From NCBI GenBank assembly GCA_963719525.1, contig CAVRCG010000004.1, forward strand, positions 1,860,001-1,924,000: 64,000 bases of DNA, written 5' to 3'. Source of the DNA: Bernardetia sp963719525. Its GTDB lineage: Bacteria; Bacteroidota; Bacteroidia; Cytophagales; Bernardetiaceae. This document shows positions 34,479 through 43,794 of this stretch, piece by piece. Numbering within the stretch: position 1 is the first letter of the stretch; each line of letters begins with the position of its first letter. The notes under the pieces are model-generated. The model was not told the origin of the DNA. It did no database searches and worked only from the letters and a program-made list of their open reading frames with translations. A program made the position numbers and the translations under genes.

Positions 34479-34625
34479 AGTAAACGTTATCACGGTTATT
34501 TACAGGTCTAATAATCAATCAGTTATAGAAAAGTAAAACGGTCTTATTTTTCCATAGTACAGGTTTTGCAAACCCTGTACTATGGAAAAATGAACATTAC
34601 TAAATTAACCGTGATAACATTTAGT
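34479..34625. mobile_element. MITE-like element family A, copy 1 (147 bp)
   Basis: Inverted ends AGTAAACGTTATCACGGTTA and TTAACCGTGATAACATTTAGT, with a central TTTTTCCATAGTACAGG … palindrome. It aligns along its entire length, in opposite orientation, with 47517-47663 (same 133-base core length). No coding capacity. Confidence 0.82.
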
Positions 34626-34652
34626 AGAATTATTAAAACCAGTAGTATGTTT

Positions 34653-34821
34653 CAATATGAGTGCCGTTCCTAAATAAACAAATAGTTACCAAATTTTATT
34701 TTGTGCAATCTTCTTTTTTCCATAAAATAGGGTTTACAAACTCTATTCTATGGAAAAAGCAAACTATTATTTTGTTGAAAACAAGTTTATAAGCACAAAT
34801 CGGAAAATGTTACTTATATTG
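34653..34821. mobile_element. MITE-like element family B, copy 2 (169 bp)
   Basis: Copy of 32576-32745 with ends CAATATGAGTGCCGTTC and AAATGTTACTTATATTG and central CCATAAAATAGGG … CTCTATTCTATGG. It lies 27 bases from the family A element, so two elements share one gap. Confidence 0.72.
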
Positions 34822-34872
34822 ATTTTTCGCCATTATTTATGTCTCTCTTTGCATAGAACACTTCTACTGATA

Positions 34873-36810
34873 TTACAATTCCCATTTTTGCCAAGCCTTT
34901 AAGAGTTGTATTTGCTGGTCATCTTTATCTTGATTTTCTTCAAAACCAAAATCTTGTTCTTGTTCTACAAACACAGGTTTAGATTTTAAAAGGCATTTTT
35001 TCATTTTATTTTTTCTACCTTTTTTTCTATTTACTAGTATTTCCATTACCTCATCTTCTTTTGCACTAGCTATCGAAATCAAGTTTAAGAAGTTAGTAGC
35101 ATCTACTTTTTTACCATTAATTTCTAAAATCACATCGCCTTCTTTGAATATTTTGCCGAATGAGTTTGCGCCTTCCATACTAAAAACACTTACTTCTTTT
35201 GTCTCTGGATCAACGACCAAACCAATATTTCCAAAATTAAATACTTCTTCTGTTCCTTCGCCTGTTGTGTTTATTCCGATAGTTTTCAAATATTCTGTAT
35301 AAGGCAATTCTTTACTTCCCTCTACATAATCAGCAAAAAAAGTACGTATTTCTGGATAAGTCATTTCTGTGATTACGTCGAAAAGTTTGTCGTCTTCAAA
35401 AGGTTTATCAACACCGTATTTTTTTGACAAATCCTGCATTAAGCTCATCAAACCATATTTTCCTTCCGATAACTCTCTCAAACGAATATCCAACATCCAA
35501 CCAATTAAAGCACCTTTTTCATACACATTTCCATATTCATCAGCATATTCATCTAAGCAGCCTAAACTCATTTCTGTAAAAGGAACATCAGAATAATTAT
35601 TAGCCTCACTTACTTTTTCACGCATTTTATCCAAAAACTCTTCTAAAGAAATAAGGTCTTGTTGTAACAAAACATGGTTTGCAAAATATTCTGTAACTCC
35701 TTCATAGAGCCATAAATGTTTTGACATTTTAGGATTAATAAAATCAAAATAATGAATCTGTTCCGAATGAATAGAAAGAGGAGTAAGAATATGAAAAAAT
35801 TCATGGGCAGCAATTTCTACAACTGTACTTGCCAAACGTGCAGCAGGCATATTAGGTAAAAAATAAAGCGAAGAATAAGAATGTTCTAATGCGCCATACG
35901 AACCTGAATTACTAAAACCATCAAAAATATAAATCAAGAAAGCGTACTTTTTAATAGGTAATGTTCCACCTAAGTAATTTTTTTGTGCTTCTAATGATTT
36001 CTGAACTTCTTTTGCTACTTCCTCTGCTTTTACTGTTCCTTTTTCGTGAAAAACTGAAACCAAAATCTGAGCTCCTCCCACATCAAAAGTAATCGTATCA
36101 GGAACACAGTACAACATAGGAGAATCTGCTAAAAGGTGATAATCTGAAACTAAATAAGTGTCTTTTTTATCATCTGATTTTGCAGCAACTAAAGGCGTAG
36201 AACCGTAGAACTTTTTGGGTTTAATAATATTTATTTCAAAAGGTTGACGTTTTAATCCTTCCAAATAACCAAAAAAACCGTGTGTATTGATTACAAAAAC
36301 CTCATCATTAATATCTGTTCCTCCTGGTTCGAATACTTTATTTTTCTCTTTTGAATCAAAGGTATCATCTACTAAATAGGAAATCTTATACACATTTTCA
36401 GCAGGAAAACGCCATTCATTTTCATTAGGGTGAACAAACTTAATTTCTTTTCCCTCTTTATCGACAACTTTAAAATCACTCAAAAAGCGACCAAAATCGT
36501 AAATATGATACGTTCCAGGGACAATCTTAGGCATAAAAAAAGAAATAGAATCGCCTTTCAAAACTTCTGATGAAGCCTTAAATGTACTTAAATCTACTAA
36601 TGAAAGCTCAACAGGAACTTTATCATTCTTTGCTTTTGTGAGGTCAAGTTGATAGGAATACAAAACTTTTGCTTGGCTAGAAGAATCAACCAGAGAATCA
36701 ACATTAGCATTGTTTTGTGCAAAAACAGAGTTGAAATTAACAGAAAAGCTAAATACAAGAACTAGAAAAGTTAGAAGCACAGATTTGTAACTAAACGAAG
36801 AAATGTTCAT
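34873..36810 (-). CDS. M61-family peptidase with PDZ domain (645 aa)
   Basis: Signal peptide (LLTFLVLVFSFSVNFNSVFAQ). N-terminal beta domain (VPELSLVDLSTF-type, residues 40-200), then the catalytic part with zinc motif EIAAHEFFHILTPLSI (HEFFH) and LWLYEGVTEYFANHVL (downstream Glu) at about 335-385, and a PDZ domain near 540-610 (FGKIFKEGDVILEINGKKVD). This matches the glycyl aminopeptidase family. A periplasmic/secreted metallopeptidase. The short C-terminal tail after the PDZ is acidic. Single gene. Confidence 0.9.
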   Translation of the reverse strand: MNISSFSYKSVLLTFLVLVFSFSVNFNSVFAQNNANVDSLVDSSSQAKVLYSYQLDLTKAKNDKVPVELSLVDLSTFKASSEVLKGDSISFFMPKIVPGTYHIYDFGRFLSDFKVVDKEGKEIKFVHPNENEWRFPAENVYKISYLVDDTFDSKEKNKVFEPGGTDINDEVFVINTHGFFGYLEGLKRQPFEINIIKPKKFYGSTPLVAAKSDDKKDTYLVSDYHLLADSPMLYCVPDTITFDVGGAQILVSVFHEKGTVKAEEVAKEVQKSLEAQKNYLGGTLPIKKYAFLIYIFDGFSNSGSYGALEHSYSSLYFLPNMPAARLASTVVEIAAHEFFHILTPLSIHSEQIHYFDFINPKMSKHLWLYEGVTEYFANHVLLQQDLISLEEFLDKMREKVSEANNYSDVPFTEMSLGCLDEYADEYGNVYEKGALIGWMLDIRLRELSEGKYGLMSLMQDLSKKYGVDKPFEDDKLFDVITEMTYPEIRTFFADYVEGSKELPYTEYLKTIGINTTGEGTEEVFNFGNIGLVVDPETKEVSVFSMEGANSFGKIFKEGDVILEINGKKVDATNFLNLISIASAKEDEVMEILVNRKKGRKNKMKKCLLKSKPVFVEQEQDFGFEENQDKDDQQIQLLKAWQKWEL

Positions 36811-36941
36811 AAGATAAAATTGAAATGTATAAATAAAAAGAATGATTTTACGATGAAATTAATGTATATAAAGTAGCAATTTGATTGACAAATAAAGATT
36901 TGATAAAGTTAGCTTTTAATTATTTATGAATTAATGTATGA

Positions 36942-36957
36942 CAGACTTCCTAGTCTG
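36942..36957. repeat. Single arm of the REPIN-like family
   Basis: CAGACTTCCTAGTCTG, without its inverted partner, upstream of the M61 gene. Confidence 0.7.
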
Positions 36958-36978
36958 TTGCATAGAAAGTAGCAACTG

Positions 36979-37392
36979 TTAATCATTCATTTCCCTTCTG
37001 TTTCTGAAATAAAACAGATTTTCCCAAAAATATCCAGTCATTCCTCCAAATGTATAATTAATTATGTCGTTCCATTGAAAATTATTTCCCAAAACTAATC
37101 TACTTACTTTATAGCTTCGAATAAAGCTAATCCAGTTTGGTTCATTGGGTTGATAAATCTGTAAAAATTCTATCGAATAACAAAATATCAAACTCAATAT
37201 GAGAATTTTATAGGGTTCTAATTTTGTAAAAACAAATCCAAAAATTAGAAAGAATAATATCGCATAAAGATAATCGCCAAAACTAGCATCAATATAAGTA
37301 GAAACAAATTCAGTTCTGGAAACTAGACCAGTTATAATTATAAGGACAATAAATAGTAAATAGGTTTTTCGATTTCTAATTTTTCTAGTCAT
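36979..37392 (-). CDS. DUF2809 membrane protein (137 aa)
   Basis: About four membrane helices (LLFIVLIIITGLVS, YLYAILFFLIFGFVF, ILILSLIFCYSIEFLQIY, IINYTFGGMTGYFW). Family marks: DASFGDYLYAI near the first loop, and VLGNNFQWNDIINYTFGG near the C-terminus (LG-x-x-F-x-W-x-D-x-x-x-Y-x-x-G). Integral inner-membrane protein of unknown function. Not linked to a neighbour by spacing. Confidence 0.85.
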   Translation of the reverse strand: MTRKIRNRKTYLLFIVLIIITGLVSRTEFVSTYIDASFGDYLYAILFFLIFGFVFTKLEPYKILILSLIFCYSIEFLQIYQPNEPNWISFIRSYKVSRLVLGNNFQWNDIINYTFGGMTGYFWENLFYFRNRREMND

Positions 37393-37576
37393 ACGTAGCT
37401 GATACTTTCCAAGTGTCAGAAGGTTAAAGTTACTTTAAAATCAAAATTACTCTAAATTTTTCAAAACTATTTCAATGACTTCAAACTTTTACTAATTAAA
37501 TATTCAAATCAAGTATTTAAATTAAATAGTAAGATTTTGAATAAATTATAAAAACTCTTTCTAACAATAATATACT

Positions 37577-38002
37577 ATGCCAATCAGAATAAAACCAATA
37601 GAATTACTCAACCAAAGGCAACAAAATACAATGGTTGGTTTTTTGGGAATCGAAATTACAGAAGTTACAGAAAATTCTATAAGTGGGAAAATGCCTATTG
37701 ATGAGCGTCATGCACAAATAATGGGAGTACTTCATGGAGGAGGTTCTGTCGTGCTTGCCGAAACGTTGGGAAGTATTGCTTCAAATTTGAGCGTTGATAC
37801 AGAGAAATATGCGTGTATGGGATTAGAAATAAATGCAAATCATATTCGCCCTGTCCCAAAAGGAGAATGGGTATATGGAATAGCAACACCACTTCATGTA
37901 GGAAAAACAACGCACGTTTGGGAAATTAAATTGACAAATGAAGAAGGGAAATTGACTTGTATTAGTAGAATTACAATGGCTGTAGTCGAAAGGTTTCATT
38001 GA
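37577..38002 (+). CDS. Hotdog-fold acyl-CoA thioesterase, PaaI/MenI-like (141 aa)
   Basis: Hydrolyses an acyl- or aryl-CoA thioester (substrate not fixed). Typical core: LGIEITEVTENSISGKMPI, DERHAQIMGVLHGGGSVVLAETLGS (catalytic Asp/Glu-x15-HGG), NHIRPVPKGEWVYGIA, and the end CISRITMAVV. Size as in the family; similar to 1,4-dihydroxy-2-naphthoyl-CoA thioesterase, which would place it in menaquinone synthesis if right. Cytosolic. Confidence 0.88.
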   Translation: MPIRIKPIELLNQRQQNTMVGFLGIEITEVTENSISGKMPIDERHAQIMGVLHGGGSVVLAETLGSIASNLSVDTEKYACMGLEINANHIRPVPKGEWVYGIATPLHVGKTTHVWEIKLTNEEGKLTCISRITMAVVERFH

Positions 38003-38028
38003 CAATTATATACGATAATTTTGAGTTT

Positions 38029-38316
38029 TGATGTCGTTGGTGAGGACACCATGTCCGTCAAACTATAAATAAATTTTGGTTTTTACTCCTTTAGGAGTTG
38101 CATATTGGTAGAAAAATCTAAGAATCTATCTTCATTTACTCCATAGGAGTTGTATATTGATAGCATTTTAATGAAAAATGCTACCAATATGTAGTTCCTA
38201 ACGGAACAGAAAGGTTTTTTTCTCTCATTTCTCTACCAATATAAAGTTCCTAACGGAACAGAATAGCTACAAAATTTTTAACTTGACGGACATGGTAAGG
38301 ACTCCAACAACGGAAG
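38029..38316. repeat. Nested inverted-repeat cluster (about 290 bp)
   Basis: Outer arms carry CCATGTCCGTCAA (38049-38061) and TTGACGGACATGG (38283-38295). Inside are two copies of TACTCCTTTAGGAGTTG-type with ATATTGGTAG facing two copies of CTACCAATAT followed by AGTTCCTAACGGAACAGAA. At the right end follows the palindrome CCACGAATAAATTCGTGG (38342-38359). No coding potential. Confidence 0.8.
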
Positions 38317-38414
38317 AGTTGGTAAGGGATACATGAGATTTCCACGAATAAATTCGTGGGTTTCATATGGTTGTGTAATATCAGTTATTAATAAATTTTC
38401 AATGATTTTATGGT

Positions 38415-38422
38415 TACCTTTG
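38415..38422 (+). promoter_or_regulatory. -7 promoter box of the purF-like gene
   Basis: TACCTTTG, 78 bases upstream of the ATG at 38500. Confidence 0.5.
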
Positions 38423-38499
38423 TATGATAATTGAGACAATAAATAATAGCTATTTATTGAACCAAATTCTATAATTTTACTTCTTTTTCTTTTTTTATT

Positions 38500-40485
38500 A
38501 TGAGCGAATCTTTAAAACACGAATGTGGAGTAGCATTCTTACGTCTTCGGAAACCACTTGGATTTTATATCGAAAAGTATGGAACACCTGCTTATCCTGT
38601 TAATAAAATGTTTTTGTTGATGGAAAAGCAACACAACCGAGGACAAGACGGTGCAGGATTAGCCAGTATCAAAATTGATATGAAAAAAGGACATCAATAT
38701 ATTGATCGTATTCGTTCGATTGAAGAACAACCTATTAACCATATTTTTAAAAAATTAGGTAAGAAATTTAGCAAAGCGCAGAGAGAAGGTAAAAAATATT
38801 ATAATGCAAAATGGGTAAAAGAAAATGTTCCTTTTGCTGGAGAGCTGTTTTTAGGTCATTTGCGTTATGCTACGTATGGCGCAAATGACGTTCGTTTTTG
38901 TCATCCTCTTTTGAGAAGTAGTAATTGGAGAAGTAGAAATCTGCTTTTAGCAGGTAATTTTAATATGACAAATGCAGAAGAACTGTTTAGTCATTTGTCA
39001 GAATTAGGACAATTTCCACAAGAACAAGGAGATACAATTACGGCATTAGAAAAGATAGGACATTTTTTGGATAGAGAAAATCAACATTTTTATGCTCAAT
39101 ATCAACAAGAAGAAAGAGCAAAATTAGCTTTTGATATAAATGTAAATACAGCTAATAATGGAAACGGAAAAGATTCTATTTACACGATAGAAGAACAAAA
39201 CAAAAATATTTCGAATGAAGAAATAATAGAAAAAGTAGAACAAAACATCGATTGGAAAAAAATATTAGAACGTTCTTGCAACGATTTTGATGGAGGATAT
39301 GTAATGGTAGGAATGGCTGGTCATGGCGATGCCTTTGTGGCTCGTGATCCTGCAAGTATTCGTCCTGCATATTATTACATTAATGATGAAGTTATTGTGG
39401 CTGCTTCTGAAAAACCTGCTATCAAAACGGCTTTCAATTGTGAATATTCTGATATTCAAGAGCTTGAAGGTGGTCATGCACTAATTGTAGATAAGGAAGC
39501 AAACTATGAAATAATTAAGTTTCAAGAGCCGTTAGAAAAAAAATCGTGTAGTTTTGAGAGAGTGTATTTTTCAAGAGGAACAGACCCAGAAATTTATAAT
39601 GAACGTAAAATGTTAGGTCATCAGTTGCATCATCAAGTATTGGAAGCGATTGATTATGACTTAGAAAATTCTATTTTTACCTACATTCCTAATACTGCCG
39701 AAACTGCTTTTTTGGGTTTGGTAAAAGGAGTAGAAAAACATTTGATTACAGAACGAGAAAAAACAATAAATCCGAATGAAACGTTATCGAAAGAAGAGTT
39801 AATGAAGATTATGTCGTTCCGTCCTAGAGTAGAAAAATTAGTAATTAAGGATTCCAAAATGAGAACTTTTATTACTGGAGATGCTCAAAGGGACGATATG
39901 GTGGCACATGTTTATGATACAACTTACGAAATTGTGAGAAAAGGAATTGATACATTGGTCGTCATTGATGATTCAATTGTTAGAGGTACAACGCTAGAAA
40001 AAAGTATTCTGACGATGCTAGACAAATTAGAGCCAAAAAGAATTATTATTGTCTCGTCTGCCCCTCAAATTCGTTTTCCAGATTGTTATGGAATTGATAT
40101 GTCAAGACAACATGAGTTTGTTGTTTTTCGTGCATTGCTGGCTCTTTTGGAAGAAAATCATTTGAAATATATGCTTGATGATGTCTATGATAAATGTTTG
40201 ACTGCTAAAAAATTACCTTTAGAAAAAGTAGTTAATCATGTAAAAGAATTGTATGATAGATTTGAGTACGAACAGGTTTCGGACAAAGTAGCCGAGATTA
40301 TCTCCAAAAACATAAAAGCAGAAGTAAAAGTGGTTTATCAAACGGTTGAGAATTTGCACAAAGCGTGTCCGAATCATTTGGGAGATTGGTACTTTACAGG
40401 AAATTATCCAACACAGGGAGGAAACCGAGTTGCTAACCAAGCCTTTATTAATTTTATGGAAGGCAAAAAAGTAAGAGCGTATTAA
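38500..40485 (+). CDS. Amidophosphoribosyltransferase-like class II glutamine amidotransferase (661 aa)
   Basis: N-terminal Ntn glutaminase domain and C-terminal PRTase. The candidate catalytic Cys is residue 9 (SLKHECGVAFLRL), so an N-terminal propeptide must be removed; KQHNRGQDGAGLAS and FLGHLRYATYG follow, and FDGGYVMVGMAGHGD with RDPASIRPAYYY. PRTase motif DTLVVIDDSIVRGTTLEKS (about residue 485-505). Longer than classical PurF (about 500); this long form occurs beside or instead of normal PurF in Bacteroidota. First step of purine synthesis is the likely reaction, but the long form may be a paralog with another acceptor. Confidence 0.88.
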   Translation: MSESLKHECGVAFLRLRKPLGFYIEKYGTPAYPVNKMFLLMEKQHNRGQDGAGLASIKIDMKKGHQYIDRIRSIEEQPINHIFKKLGKKFSKAQREGKKYYNAKWVKENVPFAGELFLGHLRYATYGANDVRFCHPLLRSSNWRSRNLLLAGNFNMTNAEELFSHLSELGQFPQEQGDTITALEKIGHFLDRENQHFYAQYQQEERAKLAFDINVNTANNGNGKDSIYTIEEQNKNISNEEIIEKVEQNIDWKKILERSCNDFDGGYVMVGMAGHGDAFVARDPASIRPAYYYINDEVIVAASEKPAIKTAFNCEYSDIQELEGGHALIVDKEANYEIIKFQEPLEKKSCSFERVYFSRGTDPEIYNERKMLGHQLHHQVLEAIDYDLENSIFTYIPNTAETAFLGLVKGVEKHLITEREKTINPNETLSKEELMKIMSFRPRVEKLVIKDSKMRTFITGDAQRDDMVAHVYDTTYEIVRKGIDTLVVIDDSIVRGTTLEKSILTMLDKLEPKRIIIVSSAPQIRFPDCYGIDMSRQHEFVVFRALLALLEENHLKYMLDDVYDKCLTAKKLPLEKVVNHVKELYDRFEYEQVSDKVAEIISKNIKAEVKVVYQTVENLHKACPNHLGDWYFTGNYPTQGGNRVANQAFINFMEGKKVRAY

Positions 40486-40496
40486 ATTACAAATCT

Positions 40497-40529
40497 AAAC
40501 CTATAAGGTTTTCAAAACCTTATAGGTTT
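40497..40529. repeat. Dispersed palindrome after the purF-like gene
   Basis: Perfect 33-base inverted repeat with arm AAACCTATAAGGTTTT; copy of 6208-6239. Confidence 0.8.
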
Positions 40530-40552
40530 GAATACTTAAAAACTACAAAACA

Positions 40553-41188
40553 ATGAAAAAGCTAATTTTAGTAATCGTATTATCCTTCTTTTATTCTTTT
40601 TCTTTTGCACAAGTAGAAGGTGTAGAAGTAGAAAAACCAAAAGAAGAGAGAAAAGAGGAAACAAAAAAAGAGGATAAGAGAGATAAAAATGATGATAAGG
40701 AAGAAACACCACTTATCGATAAACTTTTCTTTGGTGGAAATTTTGGAGCTAGTTTTGGGAGATGGACATTTGTAGATATTTCGCCGATGGTAGGCTATAG
40801 AGTTACGCCCAAATTTTCGTTAGGTCTTGGCGCAACTTATCAATATCAAAGACAAAATGACATCAACAATAATTTTTTATGGAAACAGAGTATCTATGGA
40901 GGGCGTTTGTTTTCTCGTTATGATATTGCGAATGATTTTTTGGGAGTAGGTAATTTGTTTGCCCATGCTGAATATGAATCGCTATTTGCTAAGTTTGCTT
41001 TTAATAACGTAAGTGGCACATCAGAAAATACTACTTTGTTTCCTGCTTTCTTCATTGGTGGAGGACTTGCATTTCCAATAGGAAATCGCTCTGCTTTTAC
41101 GATTTCTGCATTGTATAATCCTTTTTACGACCAAAACAACACTTTATATGGTCGTCCTTTACAAATTCGTGTAGGTGGATTTTTCTAA
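40553..41188 (+). CDS. Outer-membrane beta-barrel protein (211 aa)
   Basis: Signal peptide (LILVIVLSFFYSFSFAQ), a very charged linker (residues 20-48, K/E/D), then alternating strands: LFFGGNFGASFGRWTFVDIS, MVGYRVTPKFSLGLGATYQY, IYGGRLFSRYDIAND, LFAHAEYESLFA, FPAFFIGGGLAFPI, ending RPLQIRVGGFF with a C-terminal aromatic, as expected for an eight-strand barrel. Unknown role. It is 20 bases before the ChaN-like gene, so they are probably one operon. Confidence 0.82.
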   Translation: MKKLILVIVLSFFYSFSFAQVEGVEVEKPKEERKEETKKEDKRDKNDDKEETPLIDKLFFGGNFGASFGRWTFVDISPMVGYRVTPKFSLGLGATYQYQRQNDINNNFLWKQSIYGGRLFSRYDIANDFLGVGNLFAHAEYESLFAKFAFNNVSGTSENTTLFPAFFIGGGLAFPIGNRSAFTISALYNPFYDQNNTLYGRPLQIRVGGFF

Positions 41189-41208
41189 AAAAAAACGTAT
41201 AGAATTAC

Positions 41209-42168
41209 ATGAAAAAATACAGTTTCTCATTTTTCGCTTTATTATTTCTTATGGCTTTTCAAACCGACAAACCAGCTTATCAAATTTTTGATAAAGAAGG
41301 TAAGAAATCTTCTTATAATTCTATTTTAGAAAAAGCACAAGAATATGATATTGTTCTTTTTGGAGAAGCACACAATAATCCGATTATTCATTGGTTGCAG
41401 ATTGAACTTACAAAAGACTTATATCAAACTTTAATTGAAAATAAATCTGAAAGTCAAAGTAAAACAAAGAGTAAGAAAGATAAACAAATAAAAAATAATC
41501 TCATTTTGGGAGCAGAAATGTTTGAAGCTGATAACCAGACTATTTTAGATGAGTATTTAAGTGATATTATCACAGAAAAAAATTTTGAAGCCGAAGCTAG
41601 GTTATGGAACAATTACAAGACGGATTACAAACCGTTGGTAGAATTTGCGAAGGAAAATAATCTTGATTTTGTGGCTACAAATATTCCTCGTCGGTATGCT
41701 TCTTTGGTTTCGAAAAAGGGCTTGTCTAGTTTGGATTCTTTGACAGATGATGCAAAACGTTTTATGATGCCTCTGCCTGTAGAAGTAGATTTAAAATTAC
41801 CTGCTTACGCTAATATGCTCAAGATGATGGGCGTTCATTCTACTTCTGATAATGAAAAAGTAAATGAAAGTGCTGCAAATTTTGCTTATGCACAAGCCGT
41901 AAAAGATGCGACGATGGCATATCGTATCAATGAATATTATCAAAAAGAAAGTAGAGATAAATCTAAAAATTCTGTTTTTCTACATTTCAATGGTTCTTAT
42001 CATTCTGATAATTATGAAAGCATTGTTTATTATCTCAAAAAATACGATCCAAGTTTGAAAATAATGACAATTACAGCAGCCGACCAAAAAGAATTAAATA
42101 GCCTAGAAAAAATTGGAGTAGCTGATTTTGCGATTGTTACGCCTCTTTCTATGACCAAGACATATTGA
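41209..42168 (+). CDS. ChaN-like haem-binding family protein (319 aa)
   Basis: Signal-like N-terminus (FSFFALLFLMAFQTDKP), then the DUF399/ChaN fold: DIVLFGEAHNNPIIHWLQIE (about 46-65), LGAEMFEADNQTILDEYLS, RLWNNYKTDYKPLVEFAKEN, VATNIPRRYASLV, and FLHFNGSYHSDNYESIVYYL. Known members bind haem dimers or take part in iron uptake. A Lys/Ser-rich insertion (about residues 80-98) is unusual. Probably co-transcribed with the outer-membrane barrel upstream. Confidence 0.85.
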   Translation: MKKYSFSFFALLFLMAFQTDKPAYQIFDKEGKKSSYNSILEKAQEYDIVLFGEAHNNPIIHWLQIELTKDLYQTLIENKSESQSKTKSKKDKQIKNNLILGAEMFEADNQTILDEYLSDIITEKNFEAEARLWNNYKTDYKPLVEFAKENNLDFVATNIPRRYASLVSKKGLSSLDSLTDDAKRFMMPLPVEVDLKLPAYANMLKMMGVHSTSDNEKVNESAANFAYAQAVKDATMAYRINEYYQKESRDKSKNSVFLHFNGSYHSDNYESIVYYLKKYDPSLKIMTITAADQKELNSLEKIGVADFAIVTPLSMTKTY

Positions 42169-42175
42169 TTTATAT

Positions 42176-42910
42176 CTAATTGATTTGATTTTCAATAGTG
42201 TTTTTAGTATTGTTTTCAATGGTATTAGTTACCAATTCTATCCCTAGTAATTTATCGATTGGAAATTGATTTTGAGTAACAAAAAACAAACAGTACAAAA
42301 TAATAGAAGACAAAGTAATTAATAAAACAAACAGAGAATCAGATACGAAAGATAGATAAGTAATTGGTACAAGTACTATCCAACAAAGTAAATTTCTAAG
42401 CATAACTTTATAAAAGGAAGCATTTTTTTGAGTGTTTGTATTTATAAAATAAAGGTGCATCGTATGTTTTCCTATACTTTTATTTGATAGAATAGAATCT
42501 CTAAAAATAAATAGAAAAGCACTAATATAGACAGAACCATATTCCAAATTATCCATAAAGAAGGCTGCAAACCAAAGAAAAGGAATCAGAACAAAACCAG
42601 CAAAACAACACAAAACTAAATCAATAAAAAAAGCAGGCAGACGATCCTCTACTTCTGCTCTGTTGTGTAATACAACTTTTGGTTTTTCAAGCAAAAGCCG
42701 TTGCAAAACAGGAAAGTTTTTTAGTGTTTTGTTTTGATTACAATGTCTTTTATTCATAAAAATCCAGCTATCTTTCAAAAAAGCAGATTTGCATTCAGCA
42801 CAAAAGACAATCTCATCTCCAATAGAGAAATCATCTCCTGTAATAGGGTCTTGACGATTTTCTTGTAAGAAGTGAGTTTGATTTTCTGTAAGGAGTAAGG
42901 CGTTTTTCAT
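42176..42910 (-). CDS. RDD membrane protein with N-terminal zinc-finger-like module (244 aa)
   Basis: Residues 1-60 hold a treble-clef/RING-like remnant: QDPITGDDFSIGDEIVFC, AECKSAFLKDSW, and RHC; the first Cys pair of such fingers (CPxC) is replaced by DPIT, so zinc binding may be partial. An RDD domain follows with RLPAFFIDLVLCCFAGFVL (the Arg/Asp mark) and about four membrane helices (LLITLSSIILYCLFFV near the end). Tandem paralog of the next gene upstream (2-base gap), in one operon. RDD proteins are often transport-related, but no function is claimed. Confidence 0.82.
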   Translation of the reverse strand: MKNALLLTENQTHFLQENRQDPITGDDFSIGDEIVFCAECKSAFLKDSWIFMNKRHCNQNKTLKNFPVLQRLLLEKPKVVLHNRAEVEDRLPAFFIDLVLCCFAGFVLIPFLWFAAFFMDNLEYGSVYISAFLFIFRDSILSNKSIGKHTMHLYFINTNTQKNASFYKVMLRNLLCWIVLVPITYLSFVSDSLFVLLITLSSIILYCLFFVTQNQFPIDKLLGIELVTNTIENNTKNTIENQIN

Positions 42911-42912
42911 TT

Positions 42913-43632
42913 TTATTTCTTTTGCACAAGTTCTATTTGTAATAATTTATCTATAAAATTATATCCTTTCAAGGACTCGACGAGATAAACTGAATTTACC
43001 AAAAATAATACTAGCAGAGCGCAGAAAGAGGGAACAATGTAATCAGGGTCTTTAAATGCTACATTTGCGATAGTGAATAATAATGTTAGATTTATTAACC
43101 AATAAATTAAGTTTCTAATTGAGAGCATATACAAATTAGCTTTTTCCTTAGTCCTTGTGTTTATGAAATAAAGGTTTTTAGCTTTTTTTCCTACACTAGA
43201 ATTTATGAAAACAATATCTCTAAAAATCATATACAAACTTGCTACACCAATTCCACACAAAACATATTCTTCTACACCAAAAAATGAATACGCACAAAAA
43301 GCTACTAAAGCAGCGAACATTATACCGATTAATAAATCTATCATGAAGGCTTCTATTCTTTCCTTCATCTCTACTTTTTTAAAGTCGTAAACAACAGCTT
43401 TTCGCAATTTTAAAGAACTCTCCATTGGGAAATTTGCAAGTATTTCCCTCTGATTGCAATGCTTACTACCCATATATTCCCAACTTTCTTTCAAAAAAGC
43501 AGATTTGCATTCAGCACAAAAGACAATCTCATCTCCAATAGAGAAATCATCTCCTGTAATAGGGTCTTGACGATTTTCTCGTAAAAAGTAAGTTTGATTT
43601 TCTGTGAGTGATAAGGCGTTTTTCATTTTCAT
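42913..43632 (-). CDS. RDD membrane protein with N-terminal zinc-finger-like module (239 aa)
   Basis: First gene of the pair. The first 45 residues are nearly the same as in the downstream paralog (ALSLTENQTYFLRENRQDPI, TGDDFSIGDEIVFCAECK), including the missing first Cys pair, while the membrane part has diverged (ERIEAFMIDLLIGIMFAALV, YSFFGVEEYVLCGIGVASLY). Such strong N-terminal identity points to gene conversion or to selection on the finger. Ends IELVQKK after FIDKLLQ. Confidence 0.82.
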   Translation of the reverse strand: MKMKNALSLTENQTYFLRENRQDPITGDDFSIGDEIVFCAECKSAFLKESWEYMGSKHCNQREILANFPMESSLKLRKAVVYDFKKVEMKERIEAFMIDLLIGIMFAALVAFCAYSFFGVEEYVLCGIGVASLYMIFRDIVFINSSVGKKAKNLYFINTRTKEKANLYMLSIRNLIYWLINLTLLFTIANVAFKDPDYIVPSFCALLVLFLVNSVYLVESLKGYNFIDKLLQIELVQKK

Positions 43633-43794
43633 TCAATCAGTTCTATTTTCTTATAACTATAAAAATAGGTAAATAAATTGCATTATTTACTACCAAATTT
43701 TCTGAAAACCGACTTTTGAAATTTGATTTTTTAATGAATAAAAATGCTAGACTACAGCTTCTCACTCTAAAGAGTGAGCTACATAAATACAAGC

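Noticed and set aside
34284..34511. Plus-strand frame of 71 codons after the FecR-like gene
   Set aside because: No family similarity, and it runs into the MITE-like element at 34479; treated as non-coding.
39176..39477. Short minus-strand frames inside the purF-like gene
   Set aside because: Shadows of a well-supported gene.
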